From contig NZ_VFYU01000001.1 of the NCBI RefSeq assembly GCF_021012795.1, positions 124,001 through 188,000 on the forward strand: a DNA stretch of 64,000 nucleotides, in the 5' to 3' direction. The stretch is from Psychrobacter sp. I-STPA10. GTDB lineage: Bacteria > Pseudomonadota > Gammaproteobacteria > Pseudomonadales > Moraxellaceae. The notes under the pieces are model-generated. The model saw only the letters and a list, made by a program, of their open reading frames with translations. It ran no database searches and had not been told where the DNA came from. Below are positions 39,252 through 49,720 of the stretch, in pieces (the stretch's first letter is position 1; every line of letters begins with the position of its first letter). Position numbers and translations under genes: made by a program.

Positions 39252-39280
39252 AAAAAAAGAGAGCTTAAGCTCTCTTTTTT
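39252..39280. terminator. Bidirectional terminator ihfA / Ala-rich lipoprotein
   Basis: A perfect palindrome of 28 bp, AAAAAAGAGAGCTT / AAGCTCTCTTTTTT, between two convergent genes. Confidence 0.9.
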
Positions 39281-39321
39281 ACATACTGTGTCATCACTAT
39301 ATTGTAAACTATATCAGCAGA

Positions 39322-39699
39322 TTAGTTAGTAGTAGTAGTTTCTTCTACAACAACAACGTCATCAGGAGCATCAGCAGTTGCCATGGCAGCATTAGCAGCA
39401 GCATCTGCATCGCTAGTAGCAATATTATTAGATTCTTCTAAAGCTTCAGCATCACCAGAAGCAACAGCTTGTTCAGCTTGGTTAGCAGCATCTTGTGCAT
39501 CTGCTAGTGCAGCAGCTTCATCAGCAACTGGTTGACCATCAGCTTGTGCTTCTTGGATTTCTTGTTGAGCGTCTTGCAACTCTTCTTGTGCATCATTGAT
39601 GTCTTCAACTGCATTTTCTTTTTTGCTGTCACAAGCAGTAAGACCCATGCCCATAGTAGCAGCAAATAAACCCGATAGTACCATAGTTCTAAGTTTCAT
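39322..39699 (-). CDS. Small Ala/Glu/Asp-rich lipoprotein, unknown function
   Basis: 125 residues with a signal peptide and lipobox (LTAC, Cys23). The mature part alternates Ala with Glu, Asp and Gln (about 30-115) and looks helical or coiled-coil, ending in a Val/Thr tail. AAGGAG precedes the ATG. The composition recalls small Lpp-like or stress-linked lipoproteins, but I assign no function. Confidence 0.82.
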   Translation of the reverse strand: MKLRTMVLSGLFAATMGMGLTACDSKKENAVEDINDAQEELQDAQQEIQEAQADGQPVADEAAALADAQDAANQAEQAVASGDAEALEESNNIATSDADAAANAAMATADAPDDVVVVEETTTTN

Positions 39700-40075
39700 A
39701 AGATAACTCCTTATATATGAGATATAACACTGACAAATTGAAAAAGCTAGCTAAAAATAAGCGTTTAGTAGCATACAATTAATGGCTTTTAATTACACAG
39801 TCAGAATACGATGCGATTGTATAGTAAAAATATGACAAGATAAAGTTCTGATACAATAATTAACCAAAATGTTTTATAAAGATACGTTAAAAATTTTCAT
39901 ATTGTAAAAAAATCAATTATTACAGGAATTATATGGCTTTATATGGTCTAACTTGTCAATAATATAGTTCAAAGAAAACCATCAAATTTTTGCGGTGACG
40001 TCATTGCGATTGCGTTGCCTTGTATTGTCATGATGGTTGTGGATAAATATACGTTGTAAATAATAGGATGATGCT
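39700..40075. other. Divergent intergenic region lipoprotein / ypfJ
   Basis: 376 AT-rich bases that should contain both promoters. No repeat or structure stands out. Confidence 0.5.
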
Positions 40076-40948
40076 ATGAAATGGCAAGATAGACGTGGCA
40101 GCTCAAACGTGCGTATGAGTGGTGGTAAAGTGGTGGGTGGTGGTATCGGTGGCATTATTATTGGATTGATACTTTGGCTGGTTTTTGATGTCAATCCAAT
40201 GACAGCGATGCAAACAGGACAGTCTATAACCGCAGGTGGGGGTGGTAATACTACCCAGCCTATTGATGAAAATGATCGAGATGCTCAGTTTGCATCCGTT
40301 GTCCTTGCTGATACAGAGGCCGTTTGGGGGCAAATATTTCAAGAAGATGGTCGGGTTTATGAAGAACCACAAATGCGACTTTTCAATGGTACAGTAAACT
40401 CAGCTTGTGGTAGTGCGACCGCAGCGACAGGGCCTTTTTATTGCCCTGCTGATCGTACCGTTTATTTAGATACATCATTTTTCCAAGAAATGCGCCAAAA
40501 CTTGGGTATTTCTGGTGATATTCAAGGTTCAGGAGATGCGCAAAACCAAGGTAAGGCAGGTGATTTTGCCCAAGCCTATGTCATTGCACATGAGGTAGGA
40601 CATCATGTGCAGACCTTATTGGGAATCTCACAGAAGGTAAATCAAGCACGGCAGCGTTTGTCAACAGCACAAGGTAATCAGTTATCTGTACGTCAAGAGC
40701 TACAAGCAGACTGTTTTGCTGGTGTTTGGACCAATCGTAACCAACAGCGGGTGCAATTTTTGGAAGAGGGAGATATACAAGAGGCGATTAACGCCGCAGG
40801 GCAGATTGGAGATGATCGCTTAGCGAAGGCAAGTGGGCGTGCAGTCGTTCCTGACAACTTTACGCATGGTACCAGTCAGCAGCGGGTAGAGTGGTTCACT
40901 CGTGGATTAAAATCTGGAAAAATTGAGGCGTGTGATACATTTAGCTAA
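40076..40948 (+). CDS. ypfJ: YpfJ-family neutral zinc metallopeptidase-like protein
   Basis: A 290-residue predicted membrane-anchored metallopeptidase: a short cytoplasmic N-terminus (KWQDRRGSSNV), a Gly-rich membrane helix (about 18-37), and a periplasmic domain with HEVGHH (His172, Glu173, His176). The blocks CGSATAATGPFYCPADRTVYLD and ELQADCFAGVW are characteristic; the Glu of ELQAD is the likely third metal ligand. Substrates are not known. AGGATGATG lies upstream of the ATG. Confidence 0.94.
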   Translation: MKWQDRRGSSNVRMSGGKVVGGGIGGIIIGLILWLVFDVNPMTAMQTGQSITAGGGGNTTQPIDENDRDAQFASVVLADTEAVWGQIFQEDGRVYEEPQMRLFNGTVNSACGSATAATGPFYCPADRTVYLDTSFFQEMRQNLGISGDIQGSGDAQNQGKAGDFAQAYVIAHEVGHHVQTLLGISQKVNQARQRLSTAQGNQLSVRQELQADCFAGVWTNRNQQRVQFLEEGDIQEAINAAGQIGDDRLAKASGRAVVPDNFTHGTSQQRVEWFTRGLKSGKIEACDTFS

Positions 40949-40991
40949 AAATCTCGTAGATATGTGTTTAAAATTATCATAGCGAAAGCAT

Positions 40992-41021
40992 AAAAAAGAC
41001 TGCATATTGGCAGTCTTTTTT
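40992..41021. terminator. Bidirectional terminator ypfJ / rho
   Basis: Stem AAAAAAGACTGC / GCAGTCTTTTTT with a 6-base loop between convergent genes. Confidence 0.88.
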
Positions 41022-41057
41022 ATTGTGCAAGGTTTTTTAAAGAAAGGTATAAGGTGA

Positions 41058-42326
41058 TTAGTTTTGTGATTTTCGTTTCATTTGATCAAAGAAATCATCA
41101 TTGGTTTTGGCATCTTTTAGACGATCAAGCAAGAATTCAGTGGCTTGTACGCCATCCATTGGTTGTAATAGCTTACGTAAAATCCATACCTTACGTAGTG
41201 TGTCTTCATCTAGCAGACGTTCTTCACGGCGCGTGCCTGATTTTTTGATATTAATGGCTGGGAAGACTCGTTTTTCTGCTAAGTCACGCTCTAGGGTAAT
41301 CTCTTGGTTACCTGTGCCTTTAAATTCTTCAAAGATGACGCTGTCCATTTTACTACCCGTATCAATTAAAGCCGTAGAGATGATGGTAAGGCTACCACCT
41401 TCTTCGATATTACGGGCAGCACCAAAGAAGCGTTTGGGTTGTCCTAGTGCATTGGCATCAACCCCACCTGTTAGTACTTTACCAGAGGAGGGAATCACGG
41501 TGTTATAGGCACGTGCCAAACGAGTAATAGAGTCGAGTAAAATGACCACATCTTGTTTGTGCTCGACAAGACGTTTTGCCTTTTCGATGACCATCTCGGC
41601 AACTTGTACGTGACGCTGAGGTGGCTCATCAAAAGTGGAAGCAACGACTTCACCACGCACAGTACGTTGCATTTCGGTTACTTCTTCAGGGCGTTCATCA
41701 ATAAGAAGCACGATAAGGTAACATTCTGGATTGTTGCGAGTGATGGCAGTAGCAATACTTTGTAGTAACACCGTTTTACCTGCCTTTGGTGGTGCCACAA
41801 TAATCGAGCGTTGCCCTTTACCAATTGGTGCAATCAGATCAATCATGCGACCTGTCAAATCTTCGGTTGTACCATTACCACTTTCCAATTTGAGTTGCTC
41901 GGTAGGAAAAAGCGGAGTTAAGTTTTCAAAGATTAATTTATGACGGGAGCGATCAGGGGTATCAAAATTAATTTCACCAACTTTTAGTAGGGCAAAATAA
42001 CGTTCAGAGTCTTTGGGTGGACGAATGGTACCTGCAATCGAGTCACCTGTTTTTAAACTAAAGCGGCGTATCTGACTTGGACTGACATATATGTCGTCAG
42101 GCCCTGCCAAATAAGACCCTTCAGAAGAGCGTAAGAAACCAAATCCATCAGGTAGTACTTCAAGTACACCATCTCCATAAATGGCCTCACCATTTTTTGC
42201 ATGGGTTTTTAATATCGCAAAGATAATGTCTTGCTTACGGCTACGTGCCATATTATCTAGACCCATTTCTTTAGCGATAGCGAGTAGTTCAGCGATTGAT
42301 TTTTTCTTAAGTTCGGTAAGATTCAT
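41058..42326 (-). CDS. rho: Transcription termination factor Rho
   Basis: Hexameric RNA helicase that terminates transcription. 422 residues, standard length: N-terminal Rho_N helix bundle and cold-shock-like RNA-binding domain (about 1-125, with DGFGFLRS), Walker A (APPKAGKT, about 180) and [13 protein letters not shown], then the Q- and R-loop region. A long upstream region (489 bases) separates it from trxA, as is common where rho autoregulates. Confidence 0.98.
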   Translation of the reverse strand: MNLTELKKKSIAELLAIAKEMGLDNMARSRKQDIIFAILKTHAKNGEAIYGDGVLEVLPDGFGFLRSSEGSYLAGPDDIYVSPSQIRRFSLKTGDSIAGTIRPPKDSERYFALLKVGEINFDTPDRSRHKLIFENLTPLFPTEQLKLESGNGTTEDLTGRMIDLIAPIGKGQRSIIVAPPKAGKTVLLQSIATAITRNNPECYLIVLLIDERPEEVTEMQRTVRGEVVASTFDEPPQRHVQVAEMVIEKAKRLVEHKQDVVILLDSITRLARAYNTVIPSSGKVLTGGVDANALGQPKRFFGAARNIEEGGSLTIISTALIDTGSKMDSVIFEEFKGTGNQEITLERDLAEKRVFPAINIKKSGTRREERLLDEDTLRKVWILRKLLQPMDGVQATEFLLDRLKDAKTNDDFFDQMKRKSQN

Positions 42327-42815
42327 AGGTAAATCGTTTACAGTTCATCGGTCATCATTTGACGTTATGTCGCCATGATGGTAAATAAAGAAGTGAAAGC
42401 GTTGCATCTGGATAAGATGAACGAATAGAGTCAGTAAAATTATGACAGGAGCTAACAATAGGATATACAGTATTACAATAGAGTCTATTGTCTCATAATA
42501 TATATATTAGTGTATCAAAATTACAATAACATCAATGATGATAGGCAACTACACAATAAGTCATACATATTAAAGTGAGAGAAAATGACTACAATAAAAG
42601 ACCAGAATAACTATTTTATTGCTTTAGGAAGCTTATGAGTTTCTCTTTTAAAGAAACTATACGGTGAAGGCTATTGTGTTGTCAATATATTTTATAAATT
42701 TTTGCTACAAAAATGGTAAAAAAAGCCATTATTTATTGTTTTAAACAAATAATGGCTAAAAATTAAACAATTTTTATGGTTAGATCTTAGTTTGATAAGT
42801 CATGTTGTTCAAAGT
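42327..42815. other. rho leader region, including the trxA terminator
   Basis: 489 AT-rich bases upstream of rho on the minus strand. The trxA terminator occupies 42718-42757, leaving about 390 bases for the rho promoter and leader. No conserved element was identified by eye. Confidence 0.5.
42718..42757 (-). terminator. Rho-independent terminator after trxA
   Basis: On the minus strand, stem AGCCATTATTT / AAATAATGGCT with a short loop followed by T6. Confidence 0.85.
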
Positions 42816-43139
42816 TTAGAGATGCTTTTCTAATACTTTAACAAGTTCTGCTTTGGGCTGTAGACCTGTGATGGCATCTACTTTTTCACCTTCTTTAAAG
42901 ACAAACAAGGTTGGAATATTACGAATACCAAATCGGCTAGCAGCTTGTGGATTGGCATCAACATCGACTTTGACAATTTTTACTTTGCCTTCGTATTCAT
43001 TTGCTAAATCTTCTAAAGTAGGGGCAATGGCTTTACAAGGTCCACACCAAGCTGCCCAAAAATCAACTAAAACAGGCAGGTCAGATTGTAGGACATCTTG
43101 ATCAAAGTCGGCATCAGTCGTATTAACGATATTTGTCAT
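42816..43139 (-). CDS. trxA: Thioredoxin 1
   Basis: A 107-residue disulfide reductase with the active site WCGPCK (Cys32, Cys35), the cis-Pro block RNIPTL and KVDVDANP. Cytoplasmic electron donor for reductive enzymes. The rho-trxA neighbourhood is common in gammaproteobacteria. Full length. Confidence 0.98.
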   Translation of the reverse strand: MTNIVNTTDADFDQDVLQSDLPVLVDFWAAWCGPCKAIAPTLEDLANEYEGKVKIVKVDVDANPQAASRFGIRNIPTLFVFKEGEKVDAITGLQPKAELVKVLEKHL

Positions 43140-43402
43140 AAAAAACTCCGTATTTTTTGCTTGAGTATGTTAAGTGAATGAATAGAGAAAAAATCTATTT
43201 GACTAAATAATCAACATATCAGTTGATAAAAAAGTCAGTTGGTAACTTCAATATAGACATGGTTTCTATCATACCATTGTCTGGTAGTAAATTGCGTCTA
43301 TTAGCCGTTAAGTAAGTTTAATGATTGGTATCAGTTAGGTTGATGCTACAATACCAACCTATTTTTATCCATAAATTATTCACTAACTACTATAGTATCA
43401 AT

Positions 43403-44116
43403 ATGTCTTTATCTGCACAAATTATCGAAAAACTGAATCATGAAGAAGCTCAGTATTCTGAGGCATTCTTCCAAGACTTTGCCTCCAAGATTACTTTATT
43501 TGAAGATGAAGATATTTGGGTGGTCAATAAACCCGCAGGGCTGCTGAGTGTTGAAGGTAAAGAGCTAAAAGTCAGTTTACTGACACGGCTTGAGCGGGTG
43601 AATCCAGAGGTTAAGCTCATTCATCGCTTGGATATGGATACCTCAGGAGTGATGATATTTGCCAAAAATGGCGCCGCACAAACTCACATTAGTAAACAGT
43701 TTATCAACCGCTTACCACAAAAAATCTATGAAGCGGTGGTTATAGGTACTATGGAAGTGGTGGGTAAAAAAGGTGAGATTGATGTACCTGTGCGTTATGA
43801 GCCAACAACTAAACCTAAGCATATCGTTGATATGAACTGGAAAAAGCAAGCGTTGACTCGCTATGAAGTATTGCATCATGAGCTGCGCCAAGGCAAACCT
43901 GTCACCAGAGTGGCATTGTATCCAGTGACAGGGCGCAGTCATCAATTAAGAGTACACATGCTGCATCTTGGGCATGTGATGATTGGTGATCCTATTTATG
44001 CCCAAGATGATGCGCTAGCTTTAGCACCAAGGCTTAATCTGCATGCACGTAAGCTACGCTTAAAACACCCCCGCCTAGAAAGTTGGATGGATTGGGAGAG
44101 TGAGGTGCCCTTTTAA
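43403..44116 (+). CDS. RluA-family pseudouridine synthase
   Basis: Isomerises uridine to pseudouridine in rRNA or tRNA. 237 residues from the ATG at 43403; an in-frame TTG at 43325 would add 26 residues but looks unlikely. Signature HRLDMDTSGVMIF contains the catalytic Asp, preceded by VVNKPAGLLSVEG. There is no S4 domain, which together with the size fits the RluA (23S U746/tRNA U32) subgroup. The exact target is uncertain. Confidence 0.92.
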   Translation: MSLSAQIIEKLNHEEAQYSEAFFQDFASKITLFEDEDIWVVNKPAGLLSVEGKELKVSLLTRLERVNPEVKLIHRLDMDTSGVMIFAKNGAAQTHISKQFINRLPQKIYEAVVIGTMEVVGKKGEIDVPVRYEPTTKPKHIVDMNWKKQALTRYEVLHHELRQGKPVTRVALYPVTGRSHQLRVHMLHLGHVMIGDPIYAQDDALALAPRLNLHARKLRLKHPRLESWMDWESEVPF

Positions 44117-44182
44117 AATTAAAAGTATCTTCTTTTAAGTGGCAACTTTTAAGTAGTAGCCATTTTTAGTTTGAATTTTTAC

Positions 44183-44965
44183 CTAAAATTGTGGCTGTCC
44201 ACTGGATGCACTGACACCGCCATCGACAGGTAGGTTGACCCCAGTAATCATTGCTGCATCAGTACTTGCTAAAAAGGTAATGGCAGCAGCGATGTCCTCA
44301 GGTGTGGCAATTCTACCCAAAGGACAGCGATTTAAAAATTTCTCAGTCTTGATATCACTTTCTTGGATGTTGGTGGTCATATTGGTACGTGTGACGCTGG
44401 GGTTGACCGCATTGACTCGTACACCATCGCGTCCATGATCCAGCGCTAATGTACGGGTTAGATTAGACACACCTGCTTTTGCCGCATTATACGCTACCAT
44501 ATTCCAGTCGCCACCCATACCTGATACTGAGGAGACGTTAATAATATTGCCTTTACTTTTAATGAGGGCTGGCATGGCAGCTTGGCACATATAAAAAGTA
44601 CCATTTAAGTTGATGTTGATGGCAGATTGCCATTGCTCAGTAGTAAGCTCAGTAATGCGTCCTTGTACTGCTTGACCTGCGTTATTGACCACAACATCAA
44701 TGCTACCAAATTTTTCAATGACTTGACGTACCATTTCTTGGACTTGCGCTTGTACGCCGATATCACAGATCACTGTCAGATGGTTGTCTGTATGTATCCA
44801 TGTATGATCTTGGGGGAATTGTTTGACGGTTTCTTCTAGTGTTTCATGTGTTCTACCAACCAGTACTACATTTGCGCCTTCTTTGGCAAAGCGTATGGCA
44901 GTGGCTCGTCCAATACCAGAGCCTGCACCTGTGATTATGACTGTTTTTTCTTTAAAGCGTTTCAT
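44183..44965 (-). CDS. Short-chain dehydrogenase/reductase (SDR)
   Basis: A 260-residue NAD(P)-dependent oxidoreductase. Cofactor motif TGAGSGIG (12-19), NNAG (94-97), catalytic Ser145/146, Tyr159 and Lys163 (YNAAK). Substrate unknown; stand-alone gene. An inverted repeat at 45043-45072, 78 bases upstream of the start, may be an operator. Confidence 0.93.
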   Translation of the reverse strand: MKRFKEKTVIITGAGSGIGRATAIRFAKEGANVVLVGRTHETLEETVKQFPQDHTWIHTDNHLTVICDIGVQAQVQEMVRQVIEKFGSIDVVVNNAGQAVQGRITELTTEQWQSAININLNGTFYMCQAAMPALIKSKGNIINVSSVSGMGGDWNMVAYNAAKAGVSNLTRTLALDHGRDGVRVNAVNPSVTRTNMTTNIQESDIKTEKFLNRCPLGRIATPEDIAAAITFLASTDAAMITGVNLPVDGGVSASSGQPQF

Positions 44966-45551
44966 TATGATATGTCCTTTGCTTATTTCATCTGTAATGG
45001 TGTCATAGGTTTTAGTGAAGCGTAGCCATTGTTTGTTCAGCTAAAGATATTATATTAATTAATAATATCTTTAAAAACATATATCTATAATCAGTTTATT
45101 ATTATAGTATAGTAAATAAAAGGCATAAAAGATCCTCATAAGTATGCCTAAAAAAGCGTGAACTGATGATTCAGACTTGTTATCTATTATTATATGTTAA
45201 TATAACTTGTTAGCTTTATCTGATAAAACGATATAATTATAATCAGGAAGTTAGAAGACTTGGTTGTAATTAAAATTATATTATTCATTATATATTCACT
45301 TTAGTATTAAGATGACTCTAGTATACAATAGGGCTATGATTGGACTATGACTTTAGATTTTTCGCTTTAGATACACAACTTTAGATCTATAAATAGAAAG
45401 AATGTTATATTGTCGAATTGGTTATAGTATGTTGCTCTTTGTTTGAATATTGAACGGTTGATAGCAGTCAAGGGTATTTATTTGATACAGTTTAGTTAGT
45501 TTAGAAAGTCATTCGTTACCTCAGTTAATATTTAGATGAAAAGAGTCTATT
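44966..45551. other. AT-rich divergent gap SDR / unknown 485-residue gene
   Basis: 586 bases. It contains one clear inverted repeat (45043-45072). The rest is AT-rich and unremarkable; no gene was seen. Confidence 0.55.
45043..45072. promoter_or_regulatory. Inverted repeat upstream of the SDR gene
   Basis: AAAGATATTA and TAATATCTTT flank a 10-base AT loop. Possible operator or mRNA hairpin; AT-richness lowers confidence. Confidence 0.35.
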
Positions 45552-47009
45552 ATGTCCTCCCTTTCTGCAAATCCAGATCCATTAGCTTGGTTAAGTTATT
45601 TTCAAACTGACCATACGGCAACGGATACATTGCAATATGATCTGCCTGATGGGCATCTTTCTTTGTATAAAAAGACAGTTTCTATTAAGGCCAGTGGCTC
45701 TATTAAAAAACAGGATATCTTTTTAGCCTGTAATCGTGTGATTAAACAGACAATGCAGCAACAGATACGCCAAGCATTATTTGGATTGAGTCATAGCAAA
45801 CATGAAGTTAGCCACTCGGTATTGGTTATTGATGTCAAGGTGACAAAAGGAGATCAAACCAAAGGATTGGCTCCTGAGTTTGGTGCTAAGTATTTCAAAG
45901 AACATTTTTTTGTTGAGTTATCAGATACAGAGCATATTTTGCATGTGTTTAGCCGTGTAGTTTGGTTAGATATGTTAACGACACTGCAAACGCCTTGTGA
46001 GCTTTGGCGTTTTTTAGAATACCATCAGATCTGTCTGCAACAAGCGATTCGTACTGGTTCCACGGTATTTTCCAGTGAAAAAGAGCTATTAGCAGACTTT
46101 ATGACCAGTCATGATATCTTTAAAAAAGCAATTACTGTTGATAATGCTTTAATCAATTATAAGTTAAAATTAGAACCCAATCCTATTTTGGTAGCGATGG
46201 CAAGTACGCAGCAGCCCAATAGTGCGACGGCACGAATGTCTTATGAGCATATGTCAGAGGCATCAAAACTGTGGACACAGTTGTGTCTACAAATGAATTT
46301 GCAACTGCCCAAAGCAACGACGTACCCGATTTATGAAATGCCATCAGCACAAGCTAAGACAGCATCCCAAATGGCAGTGATGGCAGAGGATGAAGAAAAG
46401 CAGCAACAAAATTCTCTTTCTTGGATAAGAGAATTATTGGCTGAGTCTTTATTTTCTAGATATGAATTGATTAAAGAATTATATCTTTATCCAAAACAGC
46501 CAGAGGAGATGAAAAAGAGTGGTTATGTGGTACACCAACACTCGTATGAAAGTTTGGGTCGTCATTATATGATGATATTTTATGGTAATGAAACCAACTC
46601 TACAAACTCTCGACTTAGTATACAGCCAAGATTACAAGAGATTGCCAAAGATATCGCCAATAGGCTCACCATTCCTGAGTTACATCATGTGGTTATTTTG
46701 GGTGTGGAGTTTTTGCAGTCAGAGGAAGAGACAGTAATGGATTTGGATGTGTTTATTCAGACCATTGATACAATGACTGAAAAAGAGCGTTTTTTGTCTG
46801 AACAACTTGATATGCTACGGGTGCAACAGTCAGAGTCAGATACACAAACGACGCAAGCAAAGGATCAAACGCCTGTTGGTAATAGCCAATCAAAGCTGTC
46901 ATTAAATCCAAATAGTAATCACCCAACTGATGAAACTTTGCAAAAAGAGGGTAAAGAGGGTGCTGATCAGGTGAAGTTACCCTCACTAAATTTTAAAATG
47001 AAATATTAG
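45552..47009 (+). CDS. Large soluble protein of unknown function
   Basis: A 485-residue protein that I do not recognise. No signal peptide or membrane helix. The first 420 residues look folded (hydrophobic pattern typical of a globular protein; blocks WLSYFQTDHTATDTLQYDL, FFVELSDTEHILHVFSR, VVWLDML). The last 65 residues are Gln/Ser/Thr/Asn-rich and probably disordered. AAAAGAG precedes the ATG. It is flanked by a bidirectional terminator and an SDR gene, so it is a single-gene unit. Confidence 0.8.
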   Translation: MSSLSANPDPLAWLSYFQTDHTATDTLQYDLPDGHLSLYKKTVSIKASGSIKKQDIFLACNRVIKQTMQQQIRQALFGLSHSKHEVSHSVLVIDVKVTKGDQTKGLAPEFGAKYFKEHFFVELSDTEHILHVFSRVVWLDMLTTLQTPCELWRFLEYHQICLQQAIRTGSTVFSSEKELLADFMTSHDIFKKAITVDNALINYKLKLEPNPILVAMASTQQPNSATARMSYEHMSEASKLWTQLCLQMNLQLPKATTYPIYEMPSAQAKTASQMAVMAEDEEKQQQNSLSWIRELLAESLFSRYELIKELYLYPKQPEEMKKSGYVVHQHSYESLGRHYMMIFYGNETNSTNSRLSIQPRLQEIAKDIANRLTIPELHHVVILGVEFLQSEEETVMDLDVFIQTIDTMTEKERFLSEQLDMLRVQQSESDTQTTQAKDQTPVGNSQSKLSLNPNSNHPTDETLQKEGKEGADQVKLPSLNFKMKY

Positions 47010-47092
47010 TAGGATTATCAAAATCTAGGTTGTGTCTTTGCTGCTTTCTATTTTAATAGCAACAATTTTTTGGTCATTAAAGAAAAGATAAT

Positions 47093-47120
47093 AAAAAAGG
47101 CAGCCTAGGCTGCCTTTTTT
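47093..47120. terminator. Bidirectional terminator, unknown gene / mechanosensitive channel gene
   Basis: A perfect 28-bp palindrome, AAAAAAGGCAGCCT / AGGCTGCCTTTTTT, between convergent genes. Confidence 0.92.
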
Positions 47121-47151
47121 ATTTGGATAAAATCAATATTCATATTTCAGA

Positions 47152-48756
47152 TTATTTTAATAAGTCACTGTCAAATAGACCATTATCTTTGTCAACTTTG
47201 TTGTCTGTCGCAGTTAATGTGCTGGCAGATACATCAGTAGAAGATAGGGTAGGTTCATTAGTAGTAGTGACTGTGGTATGACCAGTAGTATCTAATTTTT
47301 TGCTTTTACTTTCTTCTTCTACTTTATCTTGCATTTTACGTAGAAGACGGGCAGCAGCTTCGCGACCACCAAGACCAAAAGATAGAGCGAAAGCAACCGC
47401 AACCGCACCTAAGGTTAAACCGAAGGCCAGGTTAACGATAGAGTCTGCAATACCCATTGCACGTAGACCCATTGCTAAGACCAGACCCATGATTAGCACA
47501 CGAACGATATTGGCTAAAAATTCTGAACCTTGTTCTGAGCGTTTAACGATACCTGCAATGATATTAGCAAGCCAAAAGCCGATGAACAGAATGATAGCAC
47601 CAAGGATAATATCTGCACCAAATGAGATAAATAGGGTAATAAGGTCACTAACACGATCAAAACCTAGACGATTTGCTGCTTCAATAAGAGCAAATAGCAT
47701 GGTGAAGAAGATGATCAGTTTGCCAATGACATTAGATAGAAGCTGAGTACCCATGGCTTCTTGTAAGCCAACCTTCGCAGGCAGATCATTGATACCAGTA
47801 TCTACAAGTAAGTTACTGATGATTTCTGCAACAAACTTAATGACATAATAAGTAATGCCTAAAATAGCAACCGCAGCGATGATATTTGGTATGGCTAACA
47901 TGATTTGGTTAAGCATGTTGGTCGCAGGGCGTGAAATCACTTCAATGTTTAAGGCATCTAAAGCAGCAATCATAGAAGAGATGATGATAACCAAAAATGC
48001 TAACATACCAGCACTGTTGGCAATACGGGTATGATCACTTACGCCGATATGTTCAGCAACAGATTGGATATTGATGCTGGCAACAACATTGGTAACGATA
48101 CCACGAACAATCTTCGCAACGATATAACCCACACCAAAGATGACACATGCCATAAAGATATTGGGGATAAAGTTGAGGATTTTATCAATCATGTTGGTCA
48201 ATGGTGCAAATAGACCGTCAAGATGTAGTTGTCCCAATACTATGGTCAAGACAAATAGTAAGATAAACCAATATACGATATCAGCAACCGTATCACTCAT
48301 AGGGCGTATGCCAACTTCTGCGCTAAGACGCTCATCTAAAGTTGTTTGTGATAGCGCTTTGCTGATCAGGGTGCGTACAATGGTTGCAATAACCCAACCA
48401 ATGACTCCAATAATTGCTGCACCGATTAGGGTTGGTATAAAGGACAGTACTTGATTGATCATATTGGCAAATGGAGCAGAGATGGCAGTGAGATTGAGCA
48501 TGCTCAAAGCACCAGAGATTGCCATGATAAAGATAAACCAAAAAACAATCTTAGATAAAATGCCTTCAATATCGTATGTTTTTCCGGTTGAGGAATTCAT
48601 ACGTTGATTGACACTGCTGCGTGCTAATATATTGCGTACCAAACCACTGATACCTAATGCGACTAAATAGCCAATAATAAAGATTAATATAGCCGCTATG
48701 ATAGATCCTATAGGACCTCCAAGAAAGCCATTAACCCAAACAAACATGTTATCCAT
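47152..48756 (-). CDS. CmpX-like mechanosensitive ion channel family protein
   Basis: A 534-residue inner-membrane protein with about 10-12 hydrophobic segments. It has repeated TM-helix modules, seen as recurring PxxIxAxxIxxIGxxIA-like blocks near residues 108-125, 198-210 and 285-305. The last one is followed by an MscS-like pore stretch (GLTLGAVAVAFALSFGLGGREA, about 445-466). Members such as CmpX affect envelope stress and small-molecule flux. The C-terminal 60 residues are charged and Thr-rich. Confidence 0.88.
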   Translation of the reverse strand: MDNMFVWVNGFLGGPIGSIIAAILIFIIGYLVALGISGLVRNILARSSVNQRMNSSTGKTYDIEGILSKIVFWFIFIMAISGALSMLNLTAISAPFANMINQVLSFIPTLIGAAIIGVIGWVIATIVRTLISKALSQTTLDERLSAEVGIRPMSDTVADIVYWFILLFVLTIVLGQLHLDGLFAPLTNMIDKILNFIPNIFMACVIFGVGYIVAKIVRGIVTNVVASINIQSVAEHIGVSDHTRIANSAGMLAFLVIIISSMIAALDALNIEVISRPATNMLNQIMLAIPNIIAAVAILGITYYVIKFVAEIISNLLVDTGINDLPAKVGLQEAMGTQLLSNVIGKLIIFFTMLFALIEAANRLGFDRVSDLITLFISFGADIILGAIILFIGFWLANIIAGIVKRSEQGSEFLANIVRVLIMGLVLAMGLRAMGIADSIVNLAFGLTLGAVAVAFALSFGLGGREAAARLLRKMQDKVEEESKSKKLDTTGHTTVTTTNEPTLSSTDVSASTLTATDNKVDKDNGLFDSDLLK

Positions 48757-49720
48757 GTTGTTTCTCCTGTAATTTTAATGTCATTAATATTATGTTCACT
48801 TAAAAGTCTTCTATTCCTACTGATGTTCTAGTATCTAGATACTAGGGTATCTGTATAAGAGTAGATGGTACGCAAATTAGTATGCTAGGCGTACCATAAA
48901 CTTAATGAGTGAGCGTTTTTATGGTATGAAGTTCAACTTTGCCATCAATTTATAATGCTTTGTTTATATGAATTAGATTAACTTTGTCATTTAGACAGAT
49001 TACAAAATAGGTCATACTTTGTTAGATAGAATCTATTTTACATTAAAATACATATTTATAAGCAAAACTAAATAATTTGGCATTATTATAGACAGCTTCG
49101 AACGCTACTTTAACGAAGTTAACGCAAATAATAAACACTATTGTTTAAAATAAAGCCAAAAATATGTGATTAATTGTTACATTACTGTATCTTGTTTACA
49201 TTAATAATACTTTCTATGCTAGAAAACACCTGCTTAGTAGAAAAAATAATATATATTTATGATGCGTTTTATCTTTTTAAATTTTGTTGTAGGCATACTG
49301 ATGTGCATGGGTATAAGAAGTATAAAAATCTCGTGTTGTAAACTTTCATAATTTATAAACAATTAGCTAATATGACAGTAATGTTGAAAATAACAGCAAT
49401 GAAATAACAATTTTGTAGTAGTAGATTGACTATAATACTCTGATATATGGGAGTATGATTAGAATAGGTAGCAATAAGTTAATATATCCATTTTAGTTAT
49501 CATTGTTCAATGTTCTGTTCTGGTTATTATGGATAGACTATGGATATTATGAATCATCAAAGATTTGAGTATCTGAATGTCTCAAAGCAGACTGTATTGT
49601 TATATATTATCTCAAAGTATGTGACAGCATTATTAATCTGCTGACATGATACTGGCTATCTTAGTTAGAATTGATTATAATTTTTTTTATCAAACACAAA
49701 TGACATTTAAAGAGAGAACT
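48757..49720. other. Long AT-rich gap before the FKBP gene
   Basis: 964 bases, divergent promoters expected. A TATAAT box is at 49431-49436. A 31-codon open frame (49259-49354) could encode a small hydrophobic peptide but has no ribosome site. Nothing else was supported. Confidence 0.5.

Noticed and set aside
49259..49354. 31-codon open frame encoding a small hydrophobic Cys-containing peptide
   Set aside because: No Shine-Dalgarno or promoter was seen and the region is very AT-rich; not enough to call a gene.
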